A program made the position numbers and the translations under genes. From positions 62,001 to 126,000 of the forward strand of contig JADJRG010000022.1 of NCBI GenBank assembly GCA_016712315.1: a stretch of DNA of 64,000 nt, read 5' to 3'. The notes below the pieces were generated by a model, which made no database searches, was not told where the DNA came from, and worked only from the letters and a program-made list of their open reading frames with translations. How positions within the stretch are numbered: the stretch's first letter is position 1; each line of letters starts with the position of its first letter. Positions 18,550 to 28,105 of the stretch are shown piece by piece. Source of the stretch: Nannocystis sp. Lineage in GTDB: Bacteria; Myxococcota_A; Polyangia; Nannocystales; Nannocystaceae.

Positions 18550-19140
18550 ATGTCGCTCACCCGCTCCTTCCGCCACCCAGGCGCCCTCGTCGCCCTCTTC
18601 GCCCTCGTCGTCGCCTGCGAGCCGGACGACACCGAGTCTGCACCGCCTGAGGACAGTCAAACCGCGCTCGGCGCCACCGGCGGAGGTGAAGACAGCGGCG
18701 ACGGCGGTGCAGGCGATCAAGACGAGCCGCAGGACAGTCAAGGCAGCGCCCCTACCCTCCTCCTCGAGTGCGGCATCGATCCCGCCTGCGACGCTCTCCT
18801 CCTCGACCCTGCCGCGATCGCCAGCGCCTCCGCCGACGCCCGCTGCCTCTTCACCGCCTTAGGCGCCGGCGAGCCCACCCTGCTCCAGACCCTCACCCTC
18901 TTCGATCGCAGCGTAGCCAACCTCGACCTCGCGATCCTGAGCCCTGGCGAGGTCCTACGTCAGACCTACGGCGCCAGCGTCGGCCTCGGCGAGTGGATCA
19001 ACCCCGTCATGCGCTGCACCCTGCGCTCGCCCGACTTCTTCGCCGCCTGCGCCGCCGATCTCGACCCATCCTGTCTCGACCCCGAGCAGTGGTTCCTCGA
19101 CTGCGAAGAAGAGCCCACCCTCCACTGCCCCGCCCTCTGA
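18550..19140 (+). CDS. small Cys-containing lipoprotein
   Basis: A 196-residue lipoprotein: signal peptide with lipobox LVVAC (Cys23), an acidic Gly/Glu/Asp/Gln linker (about 24-66) and a compact C-terminal domain of about 125 residues with paired Cys motifs (LECGIDPACDALL, DARCLF, MRCTLR, FFAACAADLDPSCLD, FLDCEEEPTLHC). No enzymatic motif. The start has GAGG about 9 bases upstream. The 165-base region before it contains an AT-rich stretch (about 18463-18500) unlike the surrounding DNA that probably holds the promoter for this gene, and possibly for the divergent dprA. Likely exported and surface or periplasmic; function unknown. Confidence 0.75.
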   Translation: MSLTRSFRHPGALVALFALVVACEPDDTESAPPEDSQTALGATGGGEDSGDGGAGDQDEPQDSQGSAPTLLLECGIDPACDALLLDPAAIASASADARCLFTALGAGEPTLLQTLTLFDRSVANLDLAILSPGEVLRQTYGASVGLGEWINPVMRCTLRSPDFFAACAADLDPSCLDPEQWFLDCEEEPTLHCPAL

Positions 19141-19206
19141 GCCCCCGAGCTCGCCCCTCGATTGACCCCTCACGTCGCCCCCTCCTACTCTCGCGACAGA
19201 GGTCCC

Positions 19207-20336
<1,130 letters not shown>

Positions 20337-20340
<4 letters not shown>

Positions 20341-20762
20341 CCGAGCAGCGCCACCGCCCCGCCGATCACCCCCACGATCAGCACCACCCACCACATAATT
20401 GAGACCCCGTGCTCTTCCCCAACAGCGCGGGCGGGCGCGGGCGCGTCGCCGCCGATCGACACCGTCACCAGCAGGTCACCCGGCCGACCCTCGGCCACCG
20501 ACTCACCTTGCCCGCGCAGCCGCAGCGTCCCCCCATCGGGGAAATTCTCGGGCAGGTTGAGCCGGATCAACGCGCCCTCGTCGTACGGGGAGCGCGTTCG
20601 TCGCGCCATCTCCCCATCGATCTCCAACTCCAAGGGCACCTCAACGCTCACCCCTTCGGGATCCCCCAGCGCCCACCCGGGATAGCGCACCTTCGCCCGC
20701 AGATCCCGACCGCGCGCGCCATCGTGCGTCTCGGCCTCAAAAATACTGCCTAGCTCCGCCAC
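20337..20762 (-). CDS. J-domain-less DnaJ C-terminal-like protein, tail-anchored
   Basis: A 141-residue protein read from GTG. The central part (about 30-105) resembles the DnaJ C-terminal substrate-binding fold, with PLELEIDG, LIRLNLPENFPDGGTLRLRG, QGESVAEGRPGDLLVTVSI, close to the LRLRGxG...GxPGDLxVxVxV signature. There is no J domain with HPD and no CxxCxGxG zinc region. The C-terminus is a single hydrophobic helix (MWWVVLIVGVIGGAVALLG), so the domain would be membrane-tethered facing the cytosol. Its stop overlaps that of the convergent dehydrogenase, and it follows the methyltransferase gene by 9 bases on the same strand. The role is unknown; a membrane-bound chaperone adaptor is one inference. 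Confidence 0.6.
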
Positions 20763-20771
20763 CGCCGCATC

Positions 20772-21518
20772 CTAGCCCGAAGCGCGCCTGCGGGCGATCC
20801 AGTAGAGCGACACCCCATACGGGAACAGCGGCGCGCGCTCGATCAACGCCGCCTCCGCCGCCAAGATCCCGCCAAAGATCCGATCCAGCCACGCGGGCAC
20901 CGTCGCGCTCTCCTTACGCGGCGGCGAAGCCCGCACCTCCCCCGGCGTCGCCCGCCTCAACATCCGCGGCAGCGCCACCGCCGGGAACAGCGTCGTGTTG
21001 AAGTGCCCCATCCGCACCACCTCCAGCGGCGGCCCCAACGCCGCTCGCAGCGTCCGCGCGGAGTAGCGCCGGAAGTGCGCCAGCGCCAGATCGTGATCGG
21101 AGAACAACCGCGGCCCCGCCGGCACGAGCCCGATGAAGTGCCCCCCTGGCACCAAAAGCTCGGCCACCCACCGCACCGCCGCGTGATCATCTTCCAAGTG
21201 TTCGATCACATCAAAGGCCCCCACCACGTCGTAGCGGGCCTCACACGCGAAGGGCACTGGATCGTCGTAGATCCGACGGATCCCCGGGACCGCCGCCAGC
21301 GCCGCCAACCCCATCGGAGCCGACTCTGCTACATCGACCACCCCGAAGCGCTGCAGCGTCGGCACGTTCTGCCCCACTCCAGCCCCTATCTCGAGGATCG
21401 CCGCCTCGCCCTCCGGACGCGGCAACGAGCGCATCAGCACGTCGATCAGCCGGAGCCGCCCGCGCTTCAGCCAGTTATCGCGCTCCTCGCTGTACTGCGC
21501 ATACACCTCGTCACGCAT
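20772..21518 (-). CDS. class I SAM-dependent methyltransferase
   Basis: A 248-residue protein. ATG at 21518 has AGGAGG upstream and begins MRDEVYAQYSEERDNW, which matches the start of related methyltransferases; the longer frame to 21611 overlaps the upstream gene. Motif I is ILEIGAGVGQNVPTL and the motif II/III region is YDVVGAFDVIEHLEDD...LLVPGGHFIGLVPAGP, typical of the Methyltransf_11/23 group that often acts on lipids, sugars or quinone precursors. The C-terminal stretch LFPYGVSLYWIARR is amphipathic. It sits between the membrane glycosyltransferase-like gene and the DnaJ-C-like gene on the same strand, suggesting an envelope glycolipid role, but the substrate cannot be deduced. Confidence 0.85.
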   Translation of the reverse strand: MRDEVYAQYSEERDNWLKRGRLRLIDVLMRSLPRPEGEAAILEIGAGVGQNVPTLQRFGVVDVAESAPMGLAALAAVPGIRRIYDDPVPFACEARYDVVGAFDVIEHLEDDHAAVRWVAELLVPGGHFIGLVPAGPRLFSDHDLALAHFRRYSARTLRAALGPPLEVVRMGHFNTTLFPAVALPRMLRRATPGEVRASPPRKESATVPAWLDRIFGGILAAEAALIERAPLFPYGVSLYWIARRRASG

Positions 21519-21585
21519 CCTGGGTCGCCTCCTGAGGCCGATGCTGCGCGACTCTCGTAGCGACGACAAGCGCCATCGTCGCCGC

Positions 21586-23340
21586 TCACTCCTCCTCATC
21601 CTCGCCTGCATCCGGCCGCGGCACCACCCGCAGCACCGTGAAGCGCGGCGATCGATACTCCACCTCGAGCTCTAGATTCGCCAGCTCACCCGCGCTGACA
21701 AAGCGCGCGATGAAGCCGACCAAACCGGACTGATCCCGCGATCGCCGCGGCAACTGCGCCGCGTTCAGGTAGAACGAGTGCACCCGATCAAACCCCCGCG
21801 AATACGCCAGCCGAAACAGCCGCCCGCGCTTCTTCGCCGCCGCCGCCTCCTTATCCACGACCAGCCCGAAGCCGCTCAGCGTCGGCAGCCCCGTCGCCGC
21901 CGCGAAGAGCCCGTCGTAGTACTCGATCACCCGCGGCCTCACCCCCCTCGCCTCATAGAACGCCACGATCTTCGGCGCCTCCTCCAGATAGAACTCCGCG
22001 TGGTCGCGGTTGTAATCGCGGCGGTACATCGCCTGTCCAAAGAACCAGATCGATCCCGCCACCAGCGCCGCCATCACCACGCAACGCCCCGCCGCTGCGG
22101 GGCGCCGCGCGACCTTGCCCATCGCCCACGAGCCCCAGCGGATCAGCACCAGCGAGCCCAGGATCGTCGAGATCGGGTAGTACCAGGTCCCCTGCTCGTA
22201 GGGAGGAACGAAGCAGAAGTTGTACGCCGCCAACAGCCACACCCCGAGCGTCGTCGCGAGCAGCGCCTCATCGATCCCGCCCTCACCCGCGCGCCAGCCG
22301 ATCCGCCAGCGCCCCCCGCTCCGCCTCACCTGCGCCGCCAACAGCAGGTGCAGCAGCCCCAGCAGCGCCGGGATATGGATCTGCGCCTGCCGAAACAGCT
22401 TGTGGATCACCGGCCGCTCCTGCGTGAACAGCTCGCGCAGGTGTCGCAGGTTGTTGCCGTCGAAGCGCGGGAACGACGACTTCACCGAGCCGCTCAGCGG
22501 CAGCCAGCTCCCTACCGTCGCCTTGTTGTACACAAGATACGCGCCCACCAGCGCCGCGAAGGTCAGCCCGCCGATCAACGCTGGCCCCGCCCCGCGGATC
22601 CCCTCGCGTCGCCACCCCGCGAGCAGGAGTACGAGCAGCAGCGCCCCTGCGAAGAAGATCTGGTCCAGCCGCGCGAACGTCAGCCCCGCCAGCAGCGCGC
22701 CGAAGATCAACCCGTCCCGACGCGACCACGAGGCGCGCCCCACGAACCACCACAAGCACGCGCCGAAGAGCGCGATCACGGCCCCCGTCTCCATCCCGTT
22801 CGCGTAGCTCCACAACGTCCCGACCACCGGGCGTCGGCTCTCCAGCGCCCGAAACGCCCCGTAATCCGTCCCTCGGTCGTAGAGCGGCGCCGTCAACAAC
22901 GCGAGCGCGCTCGGCACGACCAGCACGAACGACGCCGGCAACGCCCCCTCGGAGCGCACATACGCCCGCGCGATCCAAAAGATCCCCGCCCCGATCAGCC
23001 CCGCGTTGATCCCCACCACCACCTGAAAGATCGACAGATCACTCGCCCCGATCCCCGCCCCGATCGCGTAGATCCCCGCGAGCATGACCTGCCACAGCGG
23101 GTGAAAGCCGTTGGTCACGCTGCTCTGGTCGAAGGTCCAACGACCCAGCTCCACGTAGTTCCGCGCGACCGTGAAGTAGTAGAAGAAATCAGGCGCCAAG
23201 TAGCCGAACACCCGCGCGTCGTCGCCGACCCAGAGGTCGACCAGCACCGGCGCCACGACCAGCAGCAGCGTCAGCAGCAGCGTCGCCTGCGACCATCGCC
23301 GCGAACGGGGCGACGTAGGAGCGCGCGCCTGCTGCACCAT
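21586..23340 (-). CDS. polytopic membrane protein, GT-C glycosyltransferase-like
   Basis: A 584-residue integral membrane protein with about 10-12 transmembrane helices. The first extracytoplasmic loop contains DDARVFGYLAPDFFYYFTVARNYVELG, with the acidic residues and aromatic run typical of GT-C fold (PMT/ArnT/GT39-like) lipid-linked sugar transferases, followed by TNGFHPLWQ, a motif recurrent in bacterial GT-C relatives. The C-terminal 150 residues form a soluble domain. The Asp-containing loop supports transferase activity using polyprenyl-phosphate sugars; donor and acceptor are unknown. The start could also be at 23379; 23340 was preferred only because the extra residues add nothing conserved. 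Probably works with the neighbouring methyltransferase. Confidence 0.75.
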   Translation of the reverse strand: MVQQARAPTSPRSRRWSQATLLLTLLLVVAPVLVDLWVGDDARVFGYLAPDFFYYFTVARNYVELGRWTFDQSSVTNGFHPLWQVMLAGIYAIGAGIGASDLSIFQVVVGINAGLIGAGIFWIARAYVRSEGALPASFVLVVPSALALLTAPLYDRGTDYGAFRALESRRPVVGTLWSYANGMETGAVIALFGACLWWFVGRASWSRRDGLIFGALLAGLTFARLDQIFFAGALLLVLLLAGWRREGIRGAGPALIGGLTFAALVGAYLVYNKATVGSWLPLSGSVKSSFPRFDGNNLRHLRELFTQERPVIHKLFRQAQIHIPALLGLLHLLLAAQVRRSGGRWRIGWRAGEGGIDEALLATTLGVWLLAAYNFCFVPPYEQGTWYYPISTILGSLVLIRWGSWAMGKVARRPAAAGRCVVMAALVAGSIWFFGQAMYRRDYNRDHAEFYLEEAPKIVAFYEARGVRPRVIEYYDGLFAAATGLPTLSGFGLVVDKEAAAAKKRGRLFRLAYSRGFDRVHSFYLNAAQLPRRSRDQSGLVGFIARFVSAGELANLELEVEYRSPRFTVLRVVPRPDAGEDEEE

Positions 23341-23412
23341 CACCGCCGCAGTATTCAGCCCGGGGCGCGTCCGCGGCAAGCCCCGCCGCCGCCGCCGCCG
23401 TCAGGGCACCCC

Positions 23413-24375
23413 TCAGGCAGCGCCGAGCCGCCCTACCAGCGCCATCGCCCGCGGATCGACCCCCGGCGCCGCGCTGATCAGCCGATGCAGCCACGGGTCG
23501 TGGATCGGCCTGCCTCCTCGCGGCCGCGCGCGCCCCACGAAGACCAGCAGCGCCATCGCGACCAAGCCGATCTTCGTCGGCATCGACACCACCGTGCGCC
23601 CTCGCATCGGGTCGCTCCCTCGTCGCCCCAAGCGCCGCCCGATCGCGCGATACACCCTGCCCGCCACCAAGATCGCCAAGCGCGAGCGCCCCGGGATCCA
23701 GCGCATCCCCTGCTCTGCGGATGTGTAATAGCGCTCAGCCAGCCCCAGCAGATCGGCGATGATCGGCGCCAACGCGGCGCGGTCCACTGACCCATCCAGC
23801 AGCGACTCTGGCGCTACCCCGCCCGCCTGCAGCCGCGAAACGGGGACATAGATCCGCCCGCGCCCCGCGTCCTCCGCCACGTCTCGGCAGATGTTCGTGA
23901 TCTGCATCGCGATCCCCAGATCCAGCGCGAACGGCAGCGCCGACGCCTCGGCCACCCCCATCACCCCGCACATCATCAACCCGACCGTACCCGCGACCTG
24001 ATAGCAGTAACGGATCAGCGCCGCGTCATCCGCGATCCGCACCTCCGACGCGTCGCTGCGCACCCCCGCGCACAGCTCGAGGATCACCGCGATCGCGATC
24101 CCACGGCGCTCCGCCACCGCCAACGTCGCCGCGATCAGCGGTCGAGGCGCCGCCTCACCGCGCAGCTCCGCCTCGATCACCGCCAGCCCCGCCGCCCCCT
24201 CCGCGGGCGCCGCCGCCTCGTCGATCGTGTCGTCCACCAGCCGACACAGCGCGTAGATGATCGCCGCGTCATCCAAGCTACCTGGCGGCAAGAACATGCC
24301 AGCCAGGTGAAAAGTCCGAGCGTGCGCCGCGAGCACCGCCCGCGCCTCACTCACCACGGGATCACGCGCCGACAT
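23413..24375 (-). CDS. crtB: phytoene synthase
   Basis: A 320-residue squalene/phytoene synthase family enzyme that condenses two geranylgeranyl diphosphates into phytoene. The two Asp-rich Mg-binding motifs are visible: CRLVDDTIDEA near residue 50 and NICRDVAEDAGRGRIYVP near residue 165. YCYQVAGTVGLMMCGVMG is the conserved helix before the second motif. The C-terminal 50 residues (from VSMPTKIGLVAMALLVFVGRARPRGG) are basic and hydrophobic and could associate with membrane. The gene begins 2 bases after the crtI stop, so the pair is one transcription unit. No cyclase or later carotenoid gene is adjacent, so the end product is not known from here. Confidence 0.95.
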   Translation of the reverse strand: MSARDPVVSEARAVLAAHARTFHLAGMFLPPGSLDDAAIIYALCRLVDDTIDEAAAPAEGAAGLAVIEAELRGEAAPRPLIAATLAVAERRGIAIAVILELCAGVRSDASEVRIADDAALIRYCYQVAGTVGLMMCGVMGVAEASALPFALDLGIAMQITNICRDVAEDAGRGRIYVPVSRLQAGGVAPESLLDGSVDRAALAPIIADLLGLAERYYTSAEQGMRWIPGRSRLAILVAGRVYRAIGRRLGRRGSDPMRGRTVVSMPTKIGLVAMALLVFVGRARPRGGRPIHDPWLHRLISAAPGVDPRAMALVGRLGAA

Positions 24376-24377
24376 CG

Positions 24378-25904
24378 CTACGAAGCCGCCCGCGTCCGTC
24401 GCCCCGCCGCCGGCACAGCAGCGCGCACCTGCGGCGTCGGCAGCACGTGCTCCAGCACCTTCGCCGACGTGAGCACCCCAGGCATGCCCGCCCCTGGGTG
24501 AGTCCCTGCGCCGACAAAGAACAGCCCGTCCACGTCCTCCGAGCGGTTGTGGTAGCGGAAGAACGCCGACTGGCTCATCCGCGGCTCCGGCCCGAACGCC
24601 GCACCGCCCGCCGATCGGAGCTCTCGCTCGAAGTAGTTCGGCGTCACGAAGAAATTCACGTCGAGGTGCTCCCGCAGCCCCGGCAAGTGCGACTGATCCA
24701 GCGTATCGAGGATCGTATCGAAGTAGCGCTGCCCCCGCGCCTCCCAGTCGATCCCGCTCTGGTTGTTCGGCACCGGCGACAGCACATAAAACGCCTCACA
24801 GCCGGGCGGCGCCATGCTCGCGTCGCTGCGCGTCGGCGCGTGCAGATACAGCGAAAAGTCCTCCGCCAGCACCTTCCGCTCGAAGATGTCCTCGAGCAGC
24901 TCCTTGTAGCGCGGCCCGAGGATGATCGTGTGGTGTGCCAGCCCCGGCCACGTCTTACGCGCGCCGAAGTACCCGACAAAGAGGCTCATCGACAACTTCT
25001 TGCGGCGCACCAGGAAGTCGCTGTTCCAGCGGCGATGTCGGGCCGCGACCATCCGCGTGTAGACCATCGCCGGGTCCGCGTTCGCCACCACCAGATCGCA
25101 GCCGAGCCGCTCGCCGTCGCCGGTTCGCACCGCCCGCGCGCGCCCCTTCACCACCTCGATCTCGACCACCGGCGTCGACAGCCGCAGCTCCACCCCGATC
25201 TCCTCGAGCAGCCGGCACATCCCCTTGATGATCGCCGTCGTCCCCCCCTTCGCGTACTCCACCCCCCACTTGCGCTCCAAGTGGTGGATCAGCGCGTAGA
25301 TCGCCGGCACCCGGAACGGGTTGCCCCCGACCAGCAGCGGCTCGAAGGTCAGCACCTGCCGCAGCCGCGGATCCTCGATGTACTGCGACACCAGCCCGTA
25401 GACCGAGCGATAGCAGCCCAAGCGGATCAGCTCCGGCACGATCTTCAGCATCGATCCAGCGCGATCGAACGGCTTATCCGCGAGCTGCGCGTAGCCCACC
25501 TCAAAGATCTGCCGCGCGTGCACCGCGAAGCGCCGATAACCCTCGACGTCCGCCGGGTTGAACGCGGCGATCTGCGCCAGCAGCCGCTCCTCATCGCCCA
25601 CGTAGTCGAAGACCTCGCCGCCCTGGAACGCCACCCGGTAGAACGGGTCCACCGGCATGAACTCGACGTAATCCGCCCGATCACGGCCCACGAGCGCGAA
25701 CAGCTCGTCGAACAGGTAGCTCGCGGTCACCACCGTAGGGCCCGCGTCGAAGGTGTAGCCCTCGCGCTGGAACACCGCGGCTCGACCACCCGGCTGGTCC
25801 ATCGCCTCCAGCACCGTCACCTCGTACCCGCGCGCGCGCAGGCGGATCGCTGCTGCGAGCCCGCCCAGGCCAGAACCGATGACGATCGCCTTCTCCGTAG
25901 CCAT
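24378..25904 (-). CDS. crtI: CrtI-type phytoene desaturase
   Basis: A 508-residue FAD-dependent phytoene desaturase. ATG at 25904 has AAGGGGA 4-6 bases upstream and begins MATEKAIVIGSGLGGLAAAIRL, the dinucleotide-binding motif; an open frame upstream to 26093 overlaps apt and is not used. Family motifs include GRAAVFQREGYTFDAGPTVV and the C-terminal GLFFVGAGTHPGAGMPGVLTSAKV. The protein introduces conjugated double bonds into phytoene towards lycopene or related polyenes at the membrane. The operon order is crtI-crtB. A 9-bp inverted repeat lies in the 104-base leader. In myxobacteria carotenoid genes are commonly light-regulated; no regulator gene is seen nearby. Confidence 0.95.
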   Translation of the reverse strand: MATEKAIVIGSGLGGLAAAIRLRARGYEVTVLEAMDQPGGRAAVFQREGYTFDAGPTVVTASYLFDELFALVGRDRADYVEFMPVDPFYRVAFQGGEVFDYVGDEERLLAQIAAFNPADVEGYRRFAVHARQIFEVGYAQLADKPFDRAGSMLKIVPELIRLGCYRSVYGLVSQYIEDPRLRQVLTFEPLLVGGNPFRVPAIYALIHHLERKWGVEYAKGGTTAIIKGMCRLLEEIGVELRLSTPVVEIEVVKGRARAVRTGDGERLGCDLVVANADPAMVYTRMVAARHRRWNSDFLVRRKKLSMSLFVGYFGARKTWPGLAHHTIILGPRYKELLEDIFERKVLAEDFSLYLHAPTRSDASMAPPGCEAFYVLSPVPNNQSGIDWEARGQRYFDTILDTLDQSHLPGLREHLDVNFFVTPNYFERELRSAGGAAFGPEPRMSQSAFFRYHNRSEDVDGLFFVGAGTHPGAGMPGVLTSAKVLEHVLPTPQVRAAVPAAGRRTRAAS

Positions 25905-25932
25905 GGTGTCCCCTTCATGGGCCGATTCCCCG

Positions 25933-25966
25933 GCGCGTGCAAGGTTTGTCCACCCCCTGCACGCGC
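25933..25966. promoter_or_regulatory. 9-bp inverted repeat upstream of crtI
   Basis: GCGCGTGCA and TGCACGCGC form perfect arms separated by 16 bases in the 104-base gap between apt and crtI, starting 29 bases upstream of the crtI ATG. The arm spacing fits a dimeric or tetrameric regulator. Without a T-tract on the minus strand it is less like a terminator for apt. CarA/CarH-type MerR proteins control crt genes in Myxococcus; whether this is such a site is inference. Confidence 0.4.
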
Positions 25967-26008
25967 GAGATCGCGCCCTCACCCCTGCAAAGAAACGCCC
26001 CGCGCACC

Positions 26009-26587
26009 TCAGAAGCGCAGCACTGAATCGATCCGACGCCCGCGCAGCCGCTCGCGGCCGCCCAGCGCCACCAGCTCGATCAGAAACAGGCACCCGAGCA
26101 CCTCACCGCCGAGCCGCTCGACCAAGCGACACGCCGCGCTCGCCGTCCCGCCGGTCGCCAGCAGATCGTCCACGATCACCACCCGATCACCCGGAGCGAT
26201 CGCGTCTGCGTGGATCTGCAGGCTGTCCTCCCCGTACTCCAGCGCATAGCGCTCCTCGATCGTCGCCGCCGGCAGCTTACCGGGCTTACGCACCGGCACG
26301 AAGCCCGCGCCGAGCGGCGGCGCGACCGCCATCCCGAACAAGAAGCCACGCGACTCGATCCCGACGATCCGATCGATCCCCTCATCCAGATCAGCGATCC
26401 GATCTAGCAGCAGATCGACCGACCCGCGCATCGTCGGCGCGTCGTGCAGCACCGGCGTGATGTCGCGGAACAGGATCCCCGGCTTTGGAAAGTCTGGCAC
26501 CGCCCGGATCCGCCCTAACACCTGCGCATGGGCGGCGTCACGGGCGTCATCGTCGAGCGAGAAACGGGGGCGGCGGTCAGCGGTCAT
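26009..26587 (-). CDS. apt: adenine phosphoribosyltransferase
   Basis: A 192-residue type I phosphoribosyltransferase that salvages adenine to AMP using PRPP. The PRPP-binding motif is VVIVDDLLATGGTASAA; the N-terminal FPKPGILFRDITPVLHD and GIESRGFLFGMAVAPPLGAGFVPVRKPGKLP are Apt hallmarks. The start is one of three overlapping codons (GTG 26593, ATG 26590, ATG 26587) inside the end of surE; 26587 has the best spacing from AGAGAG. The 11-base overlap with surE suggests coupled translation, giving a two-gene nucleotide salvage unit. Cytosolic. Confidence 0.95.
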   Translation of the reverse strand: MTADRRPRFSLDDDARDAAHAQVLGRIRAVPDFPKPGILFRDITPVLHDAPTMRGSVDLLLDRIADLDEGIDRIVGIESRGFLFGMAVAPPLGAGFVPVRKPGKLPAATIEERYALEYGEDSLQIHADAIAPGDRVVIVDDLLATGGTASAACRLVERLGGEVLGCLFLIELVALGGRERLRGRRIDSVLRF

Positions 26588-27398
26588 CATCACTCTCTAG
26601 TCGACTGGTTACTCCAGCCAGGCGCTGTCGCCAAGGCTCGAGGTCTGGCGCCGTGATGTCCAGCACCAGCGGCGTCACCGCCACCATACCGTTTGCCACC
26701 GCCCACGTGTCCTCTCCGTGCAGCTCCACCGACTGCTCCGGCGGCCCGCCGATCCAGAAGTAGGGCTTGCCCCGCAGATCCGTGCGGCGCTCCACGAATT
26801 CCTGGTACGCCCGTCGACCCAGCCGCGTCACCGCCATCGGCAACCCCTCGGAGCGCCGCACGATCTCCGCCGCGGCCAGGCGCTCTGCCCCCTCGCAGAC
26901 CGCGGGCACCACCTCGGGCAAGTTCACGTTCAGCAGGCAGCGCTCCGGCTCCGCCAGCACCTTCCGCACCAGCGTCCGGATCGTCGGCGTCGCGATCTGC
27001 GGCGGTTGGCCCACCGGCGTCGAGAACGCGATCCCCGAGGCCCCCCGCAAGAAGCCCTCCGCGGCCGCCCCCACCGTGCCTGAATAGAAGACGTCGGTCC
27101 CCAGGTTGTAGCCCGGGTTCACCCCAGCCAGCACCAGATCAGGCCGTCGCCCGCACAGGTGGATCACCCCCAAGTACACGCAGTCGACCGGCGTACCGTT
27201 CACCGCCCACCACCCCTCTCGGATGTGGTTCGCCCGCAGGTACGAGTGCAGCGTGATCGCCTGGCTCGCCCCGCTGCGCTCTGTATCGGGCGCGCATACG
27301 ACGACCTCACCGAGATCGGCGACAGCCTCAACGAGCACCCGCAGGCCCTCCGCCAGCACCCCATCATCGTTGGTGACCAGGATCAGCGGCCGCGTCAT
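26577..27398 (-). CDS. surE: 5'/3'-nucleotidase SurE
   Basis: A 273-residue SurE family nucleoside monophosphate phosphatase. ATG at 27398 has AGGAGG 5 bases upstream. The metal site motif is ILVTNDDGVLAEGLRVL (paired Asp at the N-terminus), with ERSGASQAIT and GVNPGYNLGTDVFYSGTVGAA completing the active site. The divergent part is PYFWIGGPPE...DTWAVANGMVAVTPL, normal for the family. Its 3' end overlaps apt, linking nucleotide dephosphorylation to adenine salvage. It lies directly after the tRNA-Pro terminator and so must have its own promoter or rely on read-through. Confidence 0.95.
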   Translation of the reverse strand: MTRPLILVTNDDGVLAEGLRVLVEAVADLGEVVVCAPDTERSGASQAITLHSYLRANHIREGWWAVNGTPVDCVYLGVIHLCGRRPDLVLAGVNPGYNLGTDVFYSGTVGAAAEGFLRGASGIAFSTPVGQPPQIATPTIRTLVRKVLAEPERCLLNVNLPEVVPAVCEGAERLAAAEIVRRSEGLPMAVTRLGRRAYQEFVERRTDLRGKPYFWIGGPPEQSVELHGEDTWAVANGMVAVTPLVLDITAPDLEPWRQRLAGVTSRLESDDDR

Positions 27399-27430
27399 CG
27401 GCTCCTCCTGAGCGAGAAAACAAGGGACAG

Positions 27431-27462
27431 AAAAAAAAAGGGACCGGGTTATCCCCGGTCCC
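27431..27462 (-). terminator. Rho-independent terminator of tRNA-Pro
   Basis: On the minus strand GGGACCGGG-GATAA-CCCGGTCCC forms a perfect 9-bp stem with a 5-base loop (stem 27440-27462), followed by nine consecutive T (27431-27439). It begins 6 bases after the tRNA-Pro 3' end. This is the clearest intrinsic terminator in the window. Confidence 0.95.
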
Positions 27463-27467
27463 ACGAA

Positions 27468-27541
<74 letters not shown>

Positions 27542-27553
27542 AAACGGACGCCC

Positions 27554-27582
27554 GATATACTTGCTCGGCGTCGCCAGAGCAA
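27554..27582 (-). promoter_or_regulatory. putative sigma-70 promoter of tRNA-Pro
   Basis: On the minus strand TTGCTC (27582-27577) and TATATC (27559-27554) are separated by exactly 17 bases, with the -10 element 12 bases from the mature tRNA 5' end. The matches are 3/6 and 4/6 to the E. coli consensus, helped by position. Identification is by eye. Confidence 0.5.
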
Positions 27583-27734
27583 GCGCGATCGAGAGGTCGA
27601 GGCCCCGCAGCGAACACCACAAAACCGCGCCAACACGGCCATCTCGCGCACTTCGGTCGATCACCCCCATCTTCGTGCGGCACATCACTGCTGCTCACCT
27701 GCGAGGAGACAGGCCCAACAAACGAGATCGCGGC

Positions 27735-27780
27735 CAGCCCGCGGCTAGCAGCTCGTCGTGACGAGCCTCGCCGCGGGCTG
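27735..27780 (-). terminator. nested hairpin after ihfA
   Basis: Directly after the ihfA stop codon, CAGCCCGCGGC (27735-27745) and GCCGCGGGCTG (27770-27780) form a perfect 11-bp outer stem that encloses a second perfect 7-bp hairpin, GCTCGTC-GT-GACGAGC (27751-27766). There is no long T-tract. Position suggests termination or 3' protection of the thrS-ihfA transcript. Confidence 0.55.
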
Positions 27781-28065
27781 CTAGCGGCCTGGGTTCAGCG
27801 TCGAGCGCAGCACGTTGCTCGGCTTGAAGGTCAACGCCTGGTGCGCCTCGATCATGATCTCGTCTCCGGTCTGCGGGTTGCGACCGGGCCGCGCCGACTT
27901 CTCGCGCACCTCGAAGTTTCCGAACCCCGAGATCTTGATCCGCTCCCCGGTCGCCAGCGCGTTCTTCATCGTCGAGAACACCAGATCCACGAGATCTGCG
28001 GCCTCCTTCTTGGAGAAGCCGCCGACCTGCTCACACACGCGATCGACGAGATCTGCCTTAGTCAT
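27781..28065 (-). CDS. ihfA: integration host factor alpha subunit (HU/IHF family)
   Basis: A 94-residue DNA-bending protein beginning MTKADLVDRVCEQVGGFSKK. The HU/IHF signature is GFGNFEVREKSARPGRNPQTG (about 46-66), containing the DNA-intercalating Pro loop. The position after pheT is the classic place of ihfA (pheST-ihfA), which favours IHF-alpha over HU. An in-frame ATG two codons upstream (28071) is also possible; neither has a clear ribosome-binding site. IhfA normally pairs with IhfB, which is not in this window. A strong hairpin follows the stop. Confidence 0.9.
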   Translation of the reverse strand: MTKADLVDRVCEQVGGFSKKEAADLVDLVFSTMKNALATGERIKISGFGNFEVREKSARPGRNPQTGDEIMIEAHQALTFKPSNVLRSTLNPGR

Positions 28066-28105
28066 CACCATGAGCGTGCCGTGATCGACCTACGGAGACA
28101 AGAGC

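Noticed and set aside
26693..27256. Pro/Ser/Arg-rich plus-strand frame over surE
   Set aside because: Shadow of surE, whose motifs are complete on the minus strand.
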